From Phytoseiulus persimilis (lineage: Eukaryota > Arthropoda > Arachnida > Mesostigmata > Phytoseiidae): 64,000 bases of DNA. The stretch's first letter is position 1. Each line of letters starts with the position of its first letter. The stretch lies in NCBI GenBank assembly GCA_037576195.1, contig CM075101.1, positions 32,736,001-32,800,000 of the forward strand. Reading direction: 5' to 3'. Of this stretch, positions 13,013 to 24,400 are shown piece by piece. The position numbers and the translations under genes are program-made. The notes beneath the pieces were generated by a model that saw only the letters and a list, made by a program, of their open reading frames with translations, did no database searches and was not told the origin of the DNA.

Positions 13013-13945
13013 CAACGGCGTATCTAGCTCAAGCGGCGCTCGGGCCAAACAGGCGAAAATTCCCCCCCCCCCCCCCCTTTGAGCCCGCACGAAAATTTGG
13101 TGAGCCCTCGCAAGAGATTCAATGTCACCTGTGATTATCTGAATCGTTCACGATGAGCCTTGACTGCGGCAAAATTTTCCATCATGTAACAGCTCCCAAG
13201 TCATTCTTTTTCGTATCCGTCTCACAATGCTCAAAAATGCTAATCTCCTACTCGCAGAAAAATCTCTCACAGCTGGCCATTGTAACGGCGATGGTAAGAA
13301 TTGACGTGGCAATGCGCAGGTCCAGAAACACGCTCTCATCATCGTACCGGATGATGAAACCGAGGGGTCCCACTGGAATCGCCGCACGCGCATGCTCACT
13401 GGCACGAACCAACATTTCACAGTCATTCATCCCTTTACGGAGTTTCTCCTATAGATCGAACTGGAACTCTGGTTTCGCGCCGCTCAGCTCCATGGGTCGC
13501 GATTTCGTTCTTGATTCGGATTGAAGTTCTGCTCCAGTGAAGGAGATTGACAGAACTTCGAATCCGTTTGTCTACAGCTTTGCCCCTTCGAGAGATAGAG
13601 ATGCAAGTCCGAAGTCGTGCCTCCCTCAGCCCTCTGGTGCATGTTCGTGTGCCTGAGATGAGGCGAATCTTTACTGCAGTCGAAGACATTTATAGAACTT
13701 CATCTCTTCCGCGCCCCACATCTTTGCGGCCCCAAGTCCTCTAGGGAGAGATTCCAATGCGTACATGGGTATAGATAAACTTCAACTCCGATTTTGCGCC
13801 CCTCAGATCTCTGCGGCGTTTATAAGTTTGGAAGACGAATCAAGTTCATTCTGCGGTTACGGCTACGGGAAAAAATTGATCGCCGCATCAGCTTCGCGCC
13901 CGGGGTACCAGCCGCTTCTGCCCCCCCCCTCTGGATACGCCGCTG
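13013..13945 (-). mobile_element. Decayed hAT-superfamily DNA transposon
   Basis: A 933-base element with imperfect terminal inverted repeats. The left end begins CAACGGCGTATCTAG and the right end, read inward, begins CAGCGGCGTATCCAG. It is flanked by an 8-base target-site duplication with one mismatch (atgtccat at 13005-13012, atgttcat at 13946-13953); 8 bases is the hAT hallmark. A C-run (about 13063-13078) lies near the left end and a shorter one near the right end. The minus strand carries a broken fragment of the transposase C-terminal dimerisation region (13430-13148). Another end-like sequence, CAGTGGCGTAC, starts at 12932 and may be a second, partial insertion. The element cannot encode an active transposase. 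Confidence 0.7.
13148..13430 (-). pseudogene. hAT transposase C-terminal fragment, frameshifted
   Basis: In the minus frame ending at 13248 one reads DLRIATSILTIAVTMASCER, which matches the hAT C-terminal pattern (F)P.LRIALRILLTIPVTVASCERSFSK. A stop follows directly. The adjacent minus frame continues with RLAFLSI and WELLHDGKFC, in the place where the family has RL..LALLSIE and a D.(I/V)IDDFA-type ending. The domain is therefore split by at least one frameshift. It lies inside the element at 13013-13945. Nothing convincing is left of the DDE catalytic core. Confidence 0.6.
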
Positions 13946-13993
13946 ATGTTCATCGCCGTCCTCAAGGGCTCGAAAATTGTCTTGGGCAACCAA

Positions 13994-14001
13994 TGACGTC
14001 A
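13994..14001. promoter_or_regulatory. CRE/ATF palindrome TGACGTCA
   Basis: A perfect TGACGTCA just outside the right target-site duplication of the hAT element. Chance occurrence cannot be excluded. Confidence 0.2.
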
Positions 14002-14262
14002 CACAGATCCATCGGTGTTGTATCAAGCAGGACACGATGATGCGGTGGATTGAGCTCCGACCGAGCTTTTTTAGCGCAGAAATGCGCTTTTCTTCGGGCG
14101 TGTTCACTGGGGTGTAACTGGGAGTGGAACGAAAAAATGGGAACGAAAAAATCGCAGCGGGAGGCCTTTAAGATTTTTTTCCGGAGCGAGGGAAATTTGA
14201 ATTCCATGTCGTGAATCTCGGTGTCTTGTCATAGGTCAATGACAATGAAGTGATGGTAGGTA

Positions 14263-14478
14263 AAGTAATGTTCAGATCGGTCCCGGAATAACCCCTCCAG
14301 ACGTGAAAAGTGAAGGTCGGATTGGTCCCGGAATCACTCCTCCAGACTTGGAGAGTAATAGTCAGATTGATCCCGGAATCACCTCTCCAGACTTGGAAAG
14401 TAATGGTCAGATCGGTCCCGGAATCACCCCTCCAGACTTGGAAAGCAATGGTCAGATTGTTCCCGGATAGACATCATT
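14263..14478 (+). repeat. 45-base tandem repeat, array 1
   Basis: About four and a half units of 45 bases, each of the form gatcGGTCCCGGAATCACCcctccagacttggaaagtaatggtca. Every unit is a multiple of three, and the forward frame reads a 15-residue repeat GPGITPPDLESNGQI across all units until TAG just past the array. It converges on array 2, which is in the opposite orientation and begins about 100 bases away. No start codon, promoter or splice signal shows that it is translated. Confidence 0.85.
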
Positions 14479-14565
14479 TTCCCTAGTACGGAGTACGGCA
14501 AATGTATTCACGGACCACTCCGTTACGGAAATTCATTTTTCGTACCCCGGACCCGAGGATGCTCA

Positions 14566-14928
14566 CTACTTATGATCGGCTTCGTCTGCCAGTTTGTCCT
14601 CATTCCTTGTGGAATACATGGGGGTGATTCCGGCACCAATCTGACCTTCACTTTTCGAGTGTGGAGGGGTGATTCCGGGACCCATCTGACAATCATCTTC
14701 TGAGTCTGGAGGAGTGATTCCGGGACCAATCTGAGCATACTTTTCTGAGTCTAGAGGAGTGATCCCGGGACCAATCTGAGCATACTTTTCTGAGTGTGGT
14801 GGGTTGATTCCAGGACCAATCTGACAATATTTTGCCGAGTCTGGAGAGCCGAAAGCTGGATCAGAGAGCGGTCGATACTTGATTCTCGCTCCGTGCGGTA
14901 TTGTGACTATACCTCTGTTCTCTGACAA
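14566..14928 (-). repeat. 45-base tandem repeat, array 2, inside a 120-codon open frame
   Basis: Minus-strand open frame of 120 residues containing six 15-residue units of the form GPGITPPDSEKYAQI, followed by a unique tail GAGITPMYSTRNEDKL and ending DEADHK. The same tail ends the plus-strand array 3 (DKVMDEADHK), so the two arrays are inverted copies of one element including its 3' flank. Units differ by substitutions only. It could be a low-complexity repeat protein or the decayed coding part of a repetitive element; no known family is recognised. Confidence 0.7.
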
Positions 14929-15399
14929 TACTGTAACGAAGGTTTCCGCTGTCTGCCAAAGCTCGCACTAGGTGAGGTCTTGAGATCTGGGTGACGAAGG
15001 AGCTACGACTCACGGAGTAAGAAGACGAACTTACTCGGACACAACTGGGAGCGGGGGCTGGATGCTTAGTCGACCTTGGACGCGAGGGCAGCGGAAGAAA
15101 GGGACGTTTTGAGGACGGTCATAACTTGTCGGCGAGCAAATCTACTCTTCTACTCTCAAGCTTTTTTCATTCGCTTCCATCTTGCTGGCTCTTTCTCTTC
15201 TAGCCGGTCGCGCTCTTGCTTTACATTGGTCCCGGGTGCCTTCGCTCTTTCACTTTTGATCTGTACCCCGCGCCTGCGCCCTCGGATGCAATGCCGGTTT
15301 CTCCGCCAGCGCATAATACACATGTGGCCACTGTGATCGTTATATTATCCGGCTACCAGCTCACGAGAAACTTTTCTCTGAATCTATCTTCTCATTCGG
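14929..15399. other. Spacer between inverted arrays 2 and 3
   Basis: No repeat units or convincing gene. Frames of 86 and 78 codons (15076-15336, 15216-15452) overlap each other and have no domain. A promoter for one or both divergent array frames could lie here, because arrays 2 and 3 read outward from this spacer, but no clear TATA or initiator is evident. Confidence 0.4.
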
Positions 15400-15771
15400 T
15401 TGATTGGTACATGCTGTTATGGTCAGATGGACTCCAGAATTACCTCCTCTGAGTCCAAAAAGTATGGTCAGGTCGATCCTGGACCCACCCCTTTAGACTC
15501 CGAAGAGTATGCTCAGATTGGACCCGAAATCGCTCCACCAGACCCGGCAAAATATTGTCGAATTGGTCCCGGAATCACTCCACCAGACTCTGCAAAATAT
15601 TGTCGAATTGGTCCCGGAATCACCCCTCCGTACTCGGAAAAATATTGTCGGATTGGTTTCGGAATCACCCCTCCTGACTCAAGAAAGTATGCTCAGATTG
15701 GTGCCGGAATCACCCCCATGTATTCCAGGATGAGTGCGGACAAAGTGATGGACGAAGCCGATCATAAGTAA
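15400..15771 (+). repeat. 45-base tandem repeat, array 3, inside a 123-codon open frame
   Basis: Plus-strand open frame with about six 15-residue units (GPGITPPDSAKYCRI and variants) and the conserved tail GAGITPMYS..DKVMDEADHK before TAA. The units keep the frame without indels. The downstream flank (TAATAAGGATCCTCGGATCC and the GGGTACGAAAAAT stretch) matches the reverse complement of the flank beyond array 2, showing that tail and flank were copied together. Expression is unproven. Confidence 0.7.
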
Positions 15772-15851
15772 TAAGGATCCTCGGATCCAGGGTACGAAAA
15801 ATTAATTTCTGTACCGGGTGGTGCAGGAATTCATTCCCCGTACTACGGAAA

Positions 15852-16085
15852 ATGATGTCTGGTCCCGGAATTACCTCTCCAGACTTGGGAAGTAATGGTC
15901 AGATCGGTCCCGGAATCACCCCTCAGGCCTGGGAAAGTAACGGTCAGATCGGTCCCGGAATCACCTCTCCAGACTTGGGAAGTAATGGTCAGATCGGTCC
16001 CGGAATCACCCCTCAGGCCTGGGAAAGTAACGGTCAGATCGGTCCCGGAATCACCCCTCCAGACTTGAAAAGTGAAGATTGGTCC
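15852..16085 (+). repeat. 45-base tandem repeat, array 4
   Basis: Five 45-base units alternating between two types (CCAGACTTGGGAAG and CAGGCCTGGGAAAG cores), giving a 90-base higher-order period. All stay open in one frame (GPGITSPDLGSNGQI and GPGITPQAWESNGQI), which continues to a stop at 16181. The sequence just before it (cgtactacggaaaatgatg) is the reverse complement of the sequence just after array 1, so the composite is a rearranged inverted duplication. Confidence 0.8.
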
Positions 16086-16181
16086 TGGAATCGCTCCAAG
16101 AAATCGATGGTCGGTGATCGACACCCTGGGGCACGGCAGTCCATAAACTTCAACGAAGTCGCTCAGGGGGTCCACGGTTGA

Positions 16182-17234
16182 CCCCGTGGTCGACAGGTGG
16201 AGTTGCTGTTCACGAACGCCGAGGAGCACCTACGCAAGCAACTCCCACAATCACACTAGATCTCATTGATGAAGGTTCTGGTGACATTCGTGCCTGTAAA
16301 ATACTCCTACGTAACCAACTAACCGTCCTTGCGACTGTATATATAAATCAGGGAATATGGTTCGAACTCATTGAAGAGTTCCTACTGGAATATGACCATG
16401 TTCTGTCCCCTGGTATACAAAACTAGAGAACTTCACTGATTCTATGCGGTGATTTCAATTGGAACCTGAAAGACCCCCTCAACCCGCCTCTCTCGTTTCC
16501 TGTAGGTGTTCCAAAACCAATCCACCGTACCATCCATTTCATTAATCGATGAATTTTGTCTGTATCCCGGCTTGACGCTAGGTTGTTCGCATTTCTGCGC
16601 CCCGGTTCAACCCGTGGATGAACCGTTCCTGTTTTTTTTTTCTAACTAACGGGAGATGTGTACGAACTTTTCTGACCAAACCTGAGGAGACTCGTGGCAT
16701 CCGGCCCCCGACAACGAGGAACTTCCTCGAAACCTGCTGAAAGTCTGCACGAACAACCCTGATTTCCGGTCGAGCGTGTGGGCGGTTTTAGCCTCGATTT
16801 TCCAATGAAGTCTGTCGACCGGACGGAATTAGGATTCTCGAATTCGGACGCATATGGTTTATTTATCAGTAAAATAGAGATATACATTTGTACATTCGGC
16901 TATTCTGCAGCTAGGAACTATAGTTTCTGGAAGCAAAATAATAAATAAGGTCCCGAAATCGGCTTTCTACGCCAGCGGATCGGCATCACCTAGATGTGTG
17001 TTCGTGGAGATGATAGTTGAGCATCTGAGTCAAGCCCTATTCGCACAGACTACATTGCATTCCTCTGTGATTCCCCGACTGTCTCGATCAGTCAAATTGT
17101 GTAAGAATCGCGCAACCTCGAAACTTTGCGCTGGGCAACAGCGCAGACAGAAAACCGGGTCGTATTGCGCACTCTAGAGAATAACCCTTATTGCTAAGTG
17201 GGAGATAATCGATAAATTTTAACGAAATCACTAC
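16182..17234. other. Intergenic; 3' UTR side of SoxB copy 2
   Basis: No gene supported. The right part is the expected 3' UTR of the minus-strand Sox gene, with a minus-strand AATAAA at 16863-16858. Two short open frames (16178-16426, +; 16642-16887, -) have no domain. Confidence 0.5.
16858..16863 (-). terminator. Candidate polyadenylation signal of SoxB copy 2
   Basis: TTTATT on the plus strand reads AATAAA on the minus strand, 372 bases beyond the TAG stop at 17235. The spacing is plausible for a 3' UTR; other signals were not excluded. Confidence 0.35.
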
Positions 17235-18290
17235 CTAAGAGGAATACTCATAGCTGTTCGAATAGCCAGAATAAGGTAGGTAGCCCATCGACGGATAGGA
17301 TCCGACCATGGGGTTGACAGACTGTGCGTACAAGGAGTAGAGTGAGTCCTTGAACGGTTTTTGGCCCTCTTGGCTGTTGGGCACGGGAGGAGGTGAGAGC
17401 GAAGATTCTTTCGGCAGATCATCGCACGAGGAGTAGGCTGATTCAGGTGAGCGGACTGGCTGTGGAGACGAGTTGTTGAGCTGCGATCCGATGTAGTTCA
17501 TGTAGGGCAGAGCAAACGGGTTGTACGAGCTCATCTGAGACATGACTTCCTGCTTCATCTCGTTAGCGTTCGGGAAGCCGGGCTGGTTGTTGTTGTTGCT
17601 GTCGAGACTCCCGGGGACGGCGGAGGGCATGACGGGGGTCGCCGGCTTCGGCTTCCGCCGAGGACGGTATTTGTACTCGGGATGATCACGCATGTGCTGT
17701 TCCCGAAGCCTCTTGGCTTCGTCGATGAAAGGCCGCTTCTGTTCCTCGGTGAGTCCTTTCCATTCCGAACCGAGCCTTCGAGAGATTTCACTGTTGTGCA
17801 TCTTCGGATTTTCCACTGCGATTTTCCTCCGCTGGGCACGAGACCACACCATGAAAGCGTTCATGGGTCGTCGAATGTGATCTGGTCCTCTTCTGGATGA
17901 GCCGACGAACTGGCTGGACAGGGGTTGGGGACTGCCTTCACCCAGGGGTGGTATGGCCGCGCTATCCTCTTGGTCCTCGTACTCCGGAGAACCGATTGAT
18001 CCTGCAGGTTGTGCCTGGGGCGCCGGCGCGGCCATGAAAGTCTCAGAGGCTTGGTTGACTTGATCCAAGGACGGAGAGTTGCCGAACATAGAATGGGCCG
18101 GAACATGCTGATTCGGAGTCTGTGATGTCTGGGGAGAAGACTGAGCCACGTTGTGCTGGTTCGCCACGGCGGCTTGGAACTGTTGGAACTGGGATTGATA
18201 ACCTCCCATCTGGGAGCTCATCTGTCCCATGAAACCCATCGGCATCGAACCAACCAGCCCCATGGGCATTTGCATCCTTGCCATCATCAT
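17235..18290 (-). CDS. SoxB: SoxB-group HMG-box transcription factor, copy 2
   Basis: Encodes 351 residues in one exon. The HMG box (about residues 137-215) begins [20 protein letters not shown] and ends [10 protein letters not shown], as in group B Sox proteins of the SoxB2 (Dichaete/Sox21) side. It is a paralogue of the gene at 8133-9152: both start with a Met/Gln block containing MQMPMGL and share [21 protein letters not shown] near the end, while the linkers differ (Gln/Asn-rich here). The frame is open to 18326, but an acceptor-like TTACCTCAG lies directly before GTCAGCATG, so the ATG at 18290 is chosen and a 5' UTR intron is likely. Arthropod Dichaete/Sox21a/Sox21b genes are known to cluster, which the tail-to-tail arrangement of the two genes fits. 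Confidence 0.93.
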   Translation of the reverse strand: MMMARMQMPMGLVGSMPMGFMGQMSSQMGGYQSQFQQFQAAVANQHNVAQSSPQTSQTPNQHVPAHSMFGNSPSLDQVNQASETFMAAPAPQAQPAGSIGSPEYEDQEDSAAIPPLGEGSPQPLSSQFVGSSRRGPDHIRRPMNAFMVWSRAQRRKIAVENPKMHNSEISRRLGSEWKGLTEEQKRPFIDEAKRLREQHMRDHPEYKYRPRRKPKPATPVMPSAVPGSLDSNNNNQPGFPNANEMKQEVMSQMSSYNPFALPYMNYIGSQLNNSSPQPVRSPESAYSSCDDLPKESSLSPPPVPNSQEGQKPFKDSLYSLYAQSVNPMVGSYPSMGYLPYSGYSNSYEYSS

Positions 18291-18452
18291 GCTGACCTGA
18301 GGTAACTTCGTTTTAGAGCACGTCACTTAGGGTCTAGTGTCCCGAGTGGAGAACGGTCTGGTTGTGAACTCGAAAGTTAGGCGACTCGCAATAAAAGAGG
18401 ACAACCTCCTCACCCAAAAGGCACCAGAATTCTAGGTGGGGCTGCCAACCGG

Positions 18453-18460
18453 TGACGTCA
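18453..18460. promoter_or_regulatory. CRE/ATF palindrome upstream of SoxB copy 2
   Basis: Perfect TGACGTCA 163 bases upstream of the chosen ATG of the minus-strand Sox gene, within the expected promoter or leader region. The position makes it the best placed of the three copies in the window. Its function is inferred from the consensus only. Confidence 0.35.
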
Positions 18461-21400
18461 GTAACGAGCTCCTCCTCCTTTTGGTTCTCGTCCCTACTCG
18501 ACGAAGTGCTCCGCCGAGCTCGCGGCGAGTTCCGTGGCTAGCCGGTGGACTAGGCTCTCTGAATGTCCGGAGTTTTGGCGCATTGTATGATCGACAAACA
18601 TGCATTCTGATAGCACTGTGCTTCATTCTACTCCCAAGCTATTTTGTCTATTGTAGGATATTGTACAGAACCTAACGGGATTTGTGGAGATATTTTTGTA
18701 CATTTCCCTGTCGCGTGCCAGACACAAAATGCGCAAAAACCTGTCATTTAAACCAAAAGCTTCCGCGCTCGATCGGAAGTCGATGGTTCGACTCCGGTTC
18801 GGAAATGCGGTTCCGGCGAAATCATCACCAGTTTCCGCATACGTCTAGAATGATGCGAGCCGATGACTCGACGGTTCCTCTCCTGAATCGAATGAGCTGC
18901 CGGCTGTCCCGGGGAACGTCCCCTCCGTTGAGAGGACTTTGCTGTGTTCATAATTGGCATTCTGACGTTTCGCTTGATATCCAGAGACTTGTCGAGCATG
19001 TTCCCAGCGTGCCGACGTCTCCTGCGTCGTGATCGGGTTCCACCTACGGCTGAACGTGCTCCAGCCCACTGAGCCCTGCGGAGTTTCTATAGGTTATGGT
19101 TTCGGCTCCCATTAAAGAGGCATCCGCTTGTTGGTCTTACAGAAGAGTCGCATGAAATTGCGAGACATAAACAGCGTTTGTTTATTATCGTCATCGACAC
19201 CCCTTGCGGCATGCGTAGTGTTGTGTAAAGGGCGTTTTCGTCGCAGGCTGAGCCCGAGCTTAACTTCCTAGTTTCTAGCGCACGCTGACATATATACAAC
19301 GTCCTAAATTCACTTCTTCTCGAGCGTCTCTCCGGCTCCTCTCGTGGGAGTCTCGAGCTCCGACTGTCCGGTAGGTTGGTCGGTCGGTCCGTCCGAGTAG
19401 TATGCTTCGTTTCTCAGTTCCTTGGACTGGACGGCTGACTGGCTTCGTCTCAAGATTGAAAAGAGGCCGATGGATTGACCTGCTTTGTACGCTCGCGCTG
19501 ACATCCACCAGTACCTGTGCATTGTATGAGAGGCCCCTCTAGTCCAGTGAAGACTCAGGTTGGGCTGGCCTGCCTGACCGGTCATTGGGGCAGCTCGCCA
19601 GAAGGTCAGTCCCAGACAACGCAAGCCATGACGACAACACCAACAGCGACATTCGCCATGAAATTGGAGCGAACGCACAGAAATTTTAAATGTCATTTGC
19701 TATCATGCGATCGGGAATGATAATTCCGGGGGTCATTCGCGAAGGATTCGTTCATCATTGGAATTAGGCAGCAAGACCAGTTTTCACGTGTCAGCCGAAG
19801 TTTTGGTGTTGCTCCGTCGAAATTCCAGCGTAGTGGGTAGGCTGAGATGTACCGTTGCTGAATGTCCCAACAAGAGTATGGAGACGTAAGTTCGGAAAGA
19901 ACGTGTCATCTCGGTCATTGAAGAATCCTGTCAGGAAAGAATTCTTCACAGCGGTGTCTTGGACGCTTTCTACGAATCGAGCGAATACCCCTTGCTGTGT
20001 CCACGCGAGACGCAGCGGGACATGCTGTCGTAAAGCGCGCGGCATTGAAGCACGTTTCGGTCGCGAGGGAGCTACCGCCTTCGACGAGGAAGAGGTAACA
20101 GCATTAGGGGTCTCAGCTTCCTCTAAAACTTTATAAGACTTTCTGAGCAAACACAGGAAGTTGCTATGACAGTGATTCCACCAACTCCACTCCTGCAGAA
20201 CCTCGGCTCACTTGAAGATTCTGGCGCCCGAGGGATACTATTGAGGTGTCGATGTTTTGCCGAGAACTGATTGAGAGCATGGAACCCTTCTCGACCCGCC
20301 GTCTGCAGCGTCGGATGAAAATTGCTAAAGGGGGGGTTCACGAAACCGTTCCGTCGAACTCGTCAACAATTCATACCGATCCCGTTCCCGACGTCGAAGA
20401 CGGTTTCCGGTGCGATCGTCCACCGTAATCAACCGCGTGGCATGAAGTCACCGAAAACCAGTATCTTGAAAAGGCAAAACTTAGGAGTGCCCCAACTGGA
20501 GAGCCGCAGTTTTCTCTACTGCTCGAACGGTTTTCATCCCAAGAACAAAGCACAGGTGGCTCGTTGGGCTCTCACTTTGACGACTCCCCGAATCTAAGAA
20601 TGATTTCTCGGTCCGCCTCAGTGTTCCCGTAACTGTTGCGGCGACCCGCAGTCTCGCGAGGAAGCATTTCCACCGAACTCGATGGGCGCTCTCCCCGTCA
20701 CCGTTAGCGGATAACATGTGATCGTGGAGCTTCATTCGTGTATCTCGACCCCACTGACGCCCAGCCTGAAATGTACGGAGCCGAGGACATCAGCCCAGTC
20801 CGGAAACGAGGTTCTGACTTGTTGCGCGGCGCGCGAGGAACCAGTTCCGATTCACAGCTCTCCAGCGACGAAATTCCAATGCTCACTCGCTCCTCCTTTC
20901 AGAGACTGCTTCAACTCCGACGGATGTTTCCTCCTACTGCGGCGACCTATCTTCTTCAACTTAACGGGAACGTAGGGTGTGACAGCTGACCCGAGAGTCG
21001 AATGGTTCTGGTGAAAAACGCTCATGACAGATTACTGTTTTGTCAACATGAAAAACTCAAGCTCGCGCTCGAAGTAAAGACGGAACCAAAATTTAGGGAA
21101 TCGGTCGATGGTTCCGTGCGCCAGAGGTCGATCGAACTCTGAATCACGCACCTGCGACCTCCGGCTCTTCATGCCGTGCTCCAGGAACGAAGCAGAGAGC
21201 CAGGCTAGCTGCAGTAGATGCGCCAGAAACATCACTTGCAGCAACGTCGCCGACATCGACTTCGTTTCGTGGATATTGATTGGCCCTGCGGGCGTTCCGT
21301 GTCATCCTTCGTGCTGTTGGACTCTGGAGGATCGATTCCTGCAGTAGAAGTTTTCTTTGACGTGACACTTCGAATGAGTTTCGTGAGATGTGGGTGCATC

Positions 21401-24400
21401 GTCATCGGAGTCCGCCGGGCAACTGAACCAGCAACTCCGAACGGAGGCTGACGAGCGGGCATCGGAGCGATCCATACGACGAGGTCAGTTGCGGCTGTTT
21501 CGGAAATCATGGAAACTACCGAGGCTGCTGGCCGTGCAGTTTGCTCGAGCGTGCGAAGTAAATATTTGGGCCAACGGTGACGCAAGTGTTGGTTTTGTAA
21601 TCAGGCGGGGAATGCGGTGTTGAAATCTGTCTGGGCTACAGGTCGGGAGCATTGGGTGCGCGACTGAAACAACGACGAAGACCGCTTCAAACACAACTGA
21701 GAGATGATCTGGTTGGCTGGCTGCCCGCCTGCCTGCCCCAGGTCGTTGCATTGGGCGATCGCGCCGTGTGCGGCTGTTGTGCTGTCCCGTTGTGGGAAAT
21801 ATGTATAACCTGATTCGAAACAGAATGCGACCGCTTGACCATTGCGAAAACAATGCAGGCGTCTTTCGCACTGGGCTAGTTGCAGGTGTAGGGGTTGTTG
21901 ATTACAGCACGGATCACTTTACAAACATACCGTGGGATTCGAGCGATGACGAACAACAACCGTAAGCATGTCGAATGCTGCAACGAACATTTCAAGATGA
22001 TGAAATCTCGCGATCGAGCTCCGTAGAGTGCAACGGTGCGCATTTCTCGTCGTTGTTCGTCCTGCATGGAGAATCCTCCTCCTGCAGTCCCGGTTTTGCA
22101 CGCGGCCGCAAGTTCTGACTCGAACGTTCAGTGAGCGCGAGGAGAACCTCTTCATTGATGTCGAATCTGTTCGTTCTAATCTGCGACTCAAGTCCAGCCG
22201 TCCATTACATCTGTCCATACATTTCATATCGCGAGGTCATTCCAATGTCGTCCATCTTCGTTGCTTCGTTCGTATGTAGAGAAGTCGGCATCTGGCGAAC
22301 TTCGTCATCATGTCCAGCGGCGCGTTCTGTGGAGCAGCCCTTATTCTCTCGAGGCGGTTCCTGAGATCCCGGTCCAAAACTCGACACGCACGTGGTTAAA
22401 CCTATTTTTGGGAGTTTTCCGATTCAGAGTTGGAAACCCACTATCGGGCTACTCTGCAGACTCGGGACAACCCCGGGATCCGAGATCGTTCGACGAGACT
22501 TCGTCAGCGGTCGTGAGCTCGAGAGAGCAATACCGAACATTTTCGATGCCGTGCCCGGCGGCGAGGGGATTTGCTTGCACGGCCGTGTCAGGACTGTGTA
22601 TCGGAGGAGGAACTGAAGGAAACCTGACTGGTCATTATGTTTGGCCCAGTGGCCCGGTGCTCCTTCTCCGAGCATTGCGATGTTCTCGAACATAAAAACA
22701 CCCGGTCTCATTTAGAACGTGGGGTGTGGTTGCAGCGAGAAGGGTTGTCTGCTCGGTAGACAGCGTTGGTGTTCGGTTGGCTGACGCAAATCGTCTAGCA
22801 TCCACGACCCGACATCGCCCAAGCACCGATGTTGGCGAAACTGTTAATTCAAGCGCACTCGTCCACCATGAAATCTGGAATTATGAAAAGCAGAGACTCG
22901 GCGCGAACGTTCGTTGGCGCTAAGCTGAAGAGAGCAGATTATTATCGAACTCATCTGATCTCGGTCCGAACGTCTGTTGACGTTCCCAGTATCGATGAGC
23001 GGTAATTAGTCGATGTTCGACGCGTGAAGGGAGGATCCTCGTTCTTGCAGCCCCGTACCGCGCCAAAGTTTGAAACAGCGACGGACGGAATCTCCGCGCG
23101 TTTCACAACGAGGTTCACCCGGCCGCTCACTCCGCGGTCTGTTCTCAGGATTTTCGAGCCGACTGTCTTTTGGCCTCATTGAGATCGGAAGAAATGCAGA
23201 TTCGAGACCACAGCGACTCGATCAGGAAATTCCTGATGATTTGCTGCTGCCTCCGCTCCTATTTTGGTCACCTGTATTTCGTCCTCGTTGTCGTCAAAGC
23301 CGGTGTCGCTGCCGAGAATCTCTGAGGACGAGGACCAGAAGAGCGAACGCTAGCAGTGGAAAGAAACCCAAGCTGTATTGTTGCAGCCATCGTCTTGTGA
23401 TGACGACGACGACGACAAGGCCTCCAGTCGATGTCTTGCATTCCTTGAGGACATTTTTCAACTTTCATCCGATCGCAACTAGAAGGAATGAGCTTCTTTT
23501 CTTTCGGATACGCCTCAAGGAGGAGCAAGCAGTTCGCATCGAGCGCGGTGCAGTAAGTCAACCATCCATCCATCCAGTCAGAAGGCCAGCAAGTCGAACG
23601 CAGCTGCATTCAATGCAGCGACGACTGCAGGCGAAGTGAGGCAAGAAAACTAGTCGCTGCAAGACGGTCGGGTGGACCGACAGACACGCCGCTAGACAAG
23701 CGAGCTAGTATCCACATTCACACGAGTTCCGACGAGCTACTGTCGAGATGAAACTGAACTAACTTAAAAACCAGCTCTTCAGTTTATGCTCTCTCGGTGT
23801 CCTCCAGATCGATTGCTGACCTCGCGCGAGGAGAGCGCGAAAACGGCCCAGTTAAAGGCAACCGAACCCAAACGATGCCTCCGGAAGTTCCGCGGGAATT
23901 CGGCTTTCCGGGACCAGAGTCCGAGAATCGATCTGGCACTCTCGGCTTTCGTTGTCGATTTCAGAAGTCGAGGAACCGTTTGTACCCGCTCAATATTCCT
24001 CGTCCTAGTGACCGACATTCTCCCAACGAGCAGGATTTCCATGGGCATCAACAGAAAAACCTCTTCAGTCGCAACCGGACTGGTTCCGAATTCAATCCGG
24101 TTAGCTTTACGGCTGTTTGAGCTGGCTTGCTTGTAGTGGTTGACGGATCCATGCAATTAATTTCGCTAGAGATCTGCAAGCTCATGGTTTGTGTGCGGGT
24201 CCATGAGTAGAAATTCCTCAGGACAAACAACGAAAGAGGAACCAGTGGTAAACAACGAACCTTCAAACAAAGAAACAGTCGACCAGCCAATCGGGATGGA
24301 TGAAATGCTCGAGCGAGAAAAAACAGAGGATGCTCTCAAAAGTGCGCCGACGGGAGAGAAAAAAGAAACATCGCGGCTTCGGGACTAACTGCCAGTTTAC

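Noticed and set aside
14263-16085. CRISPR-like array
   Set aside because: The repeats are directly adjacent without unique spacers, and the host is eukaryotic.
18770-18800. tRNA-like B box GGTTCGACTCC
   Set aside because: No A box at the right distance and no pairing acceptor or anticodon stems around it.
23070-23639. 189-codon open frame (+) with Arg/Ser-rich sequence
   Set aside because: The same region is open on the minus strand, contains a short GAC microsatellite and shows no domain.
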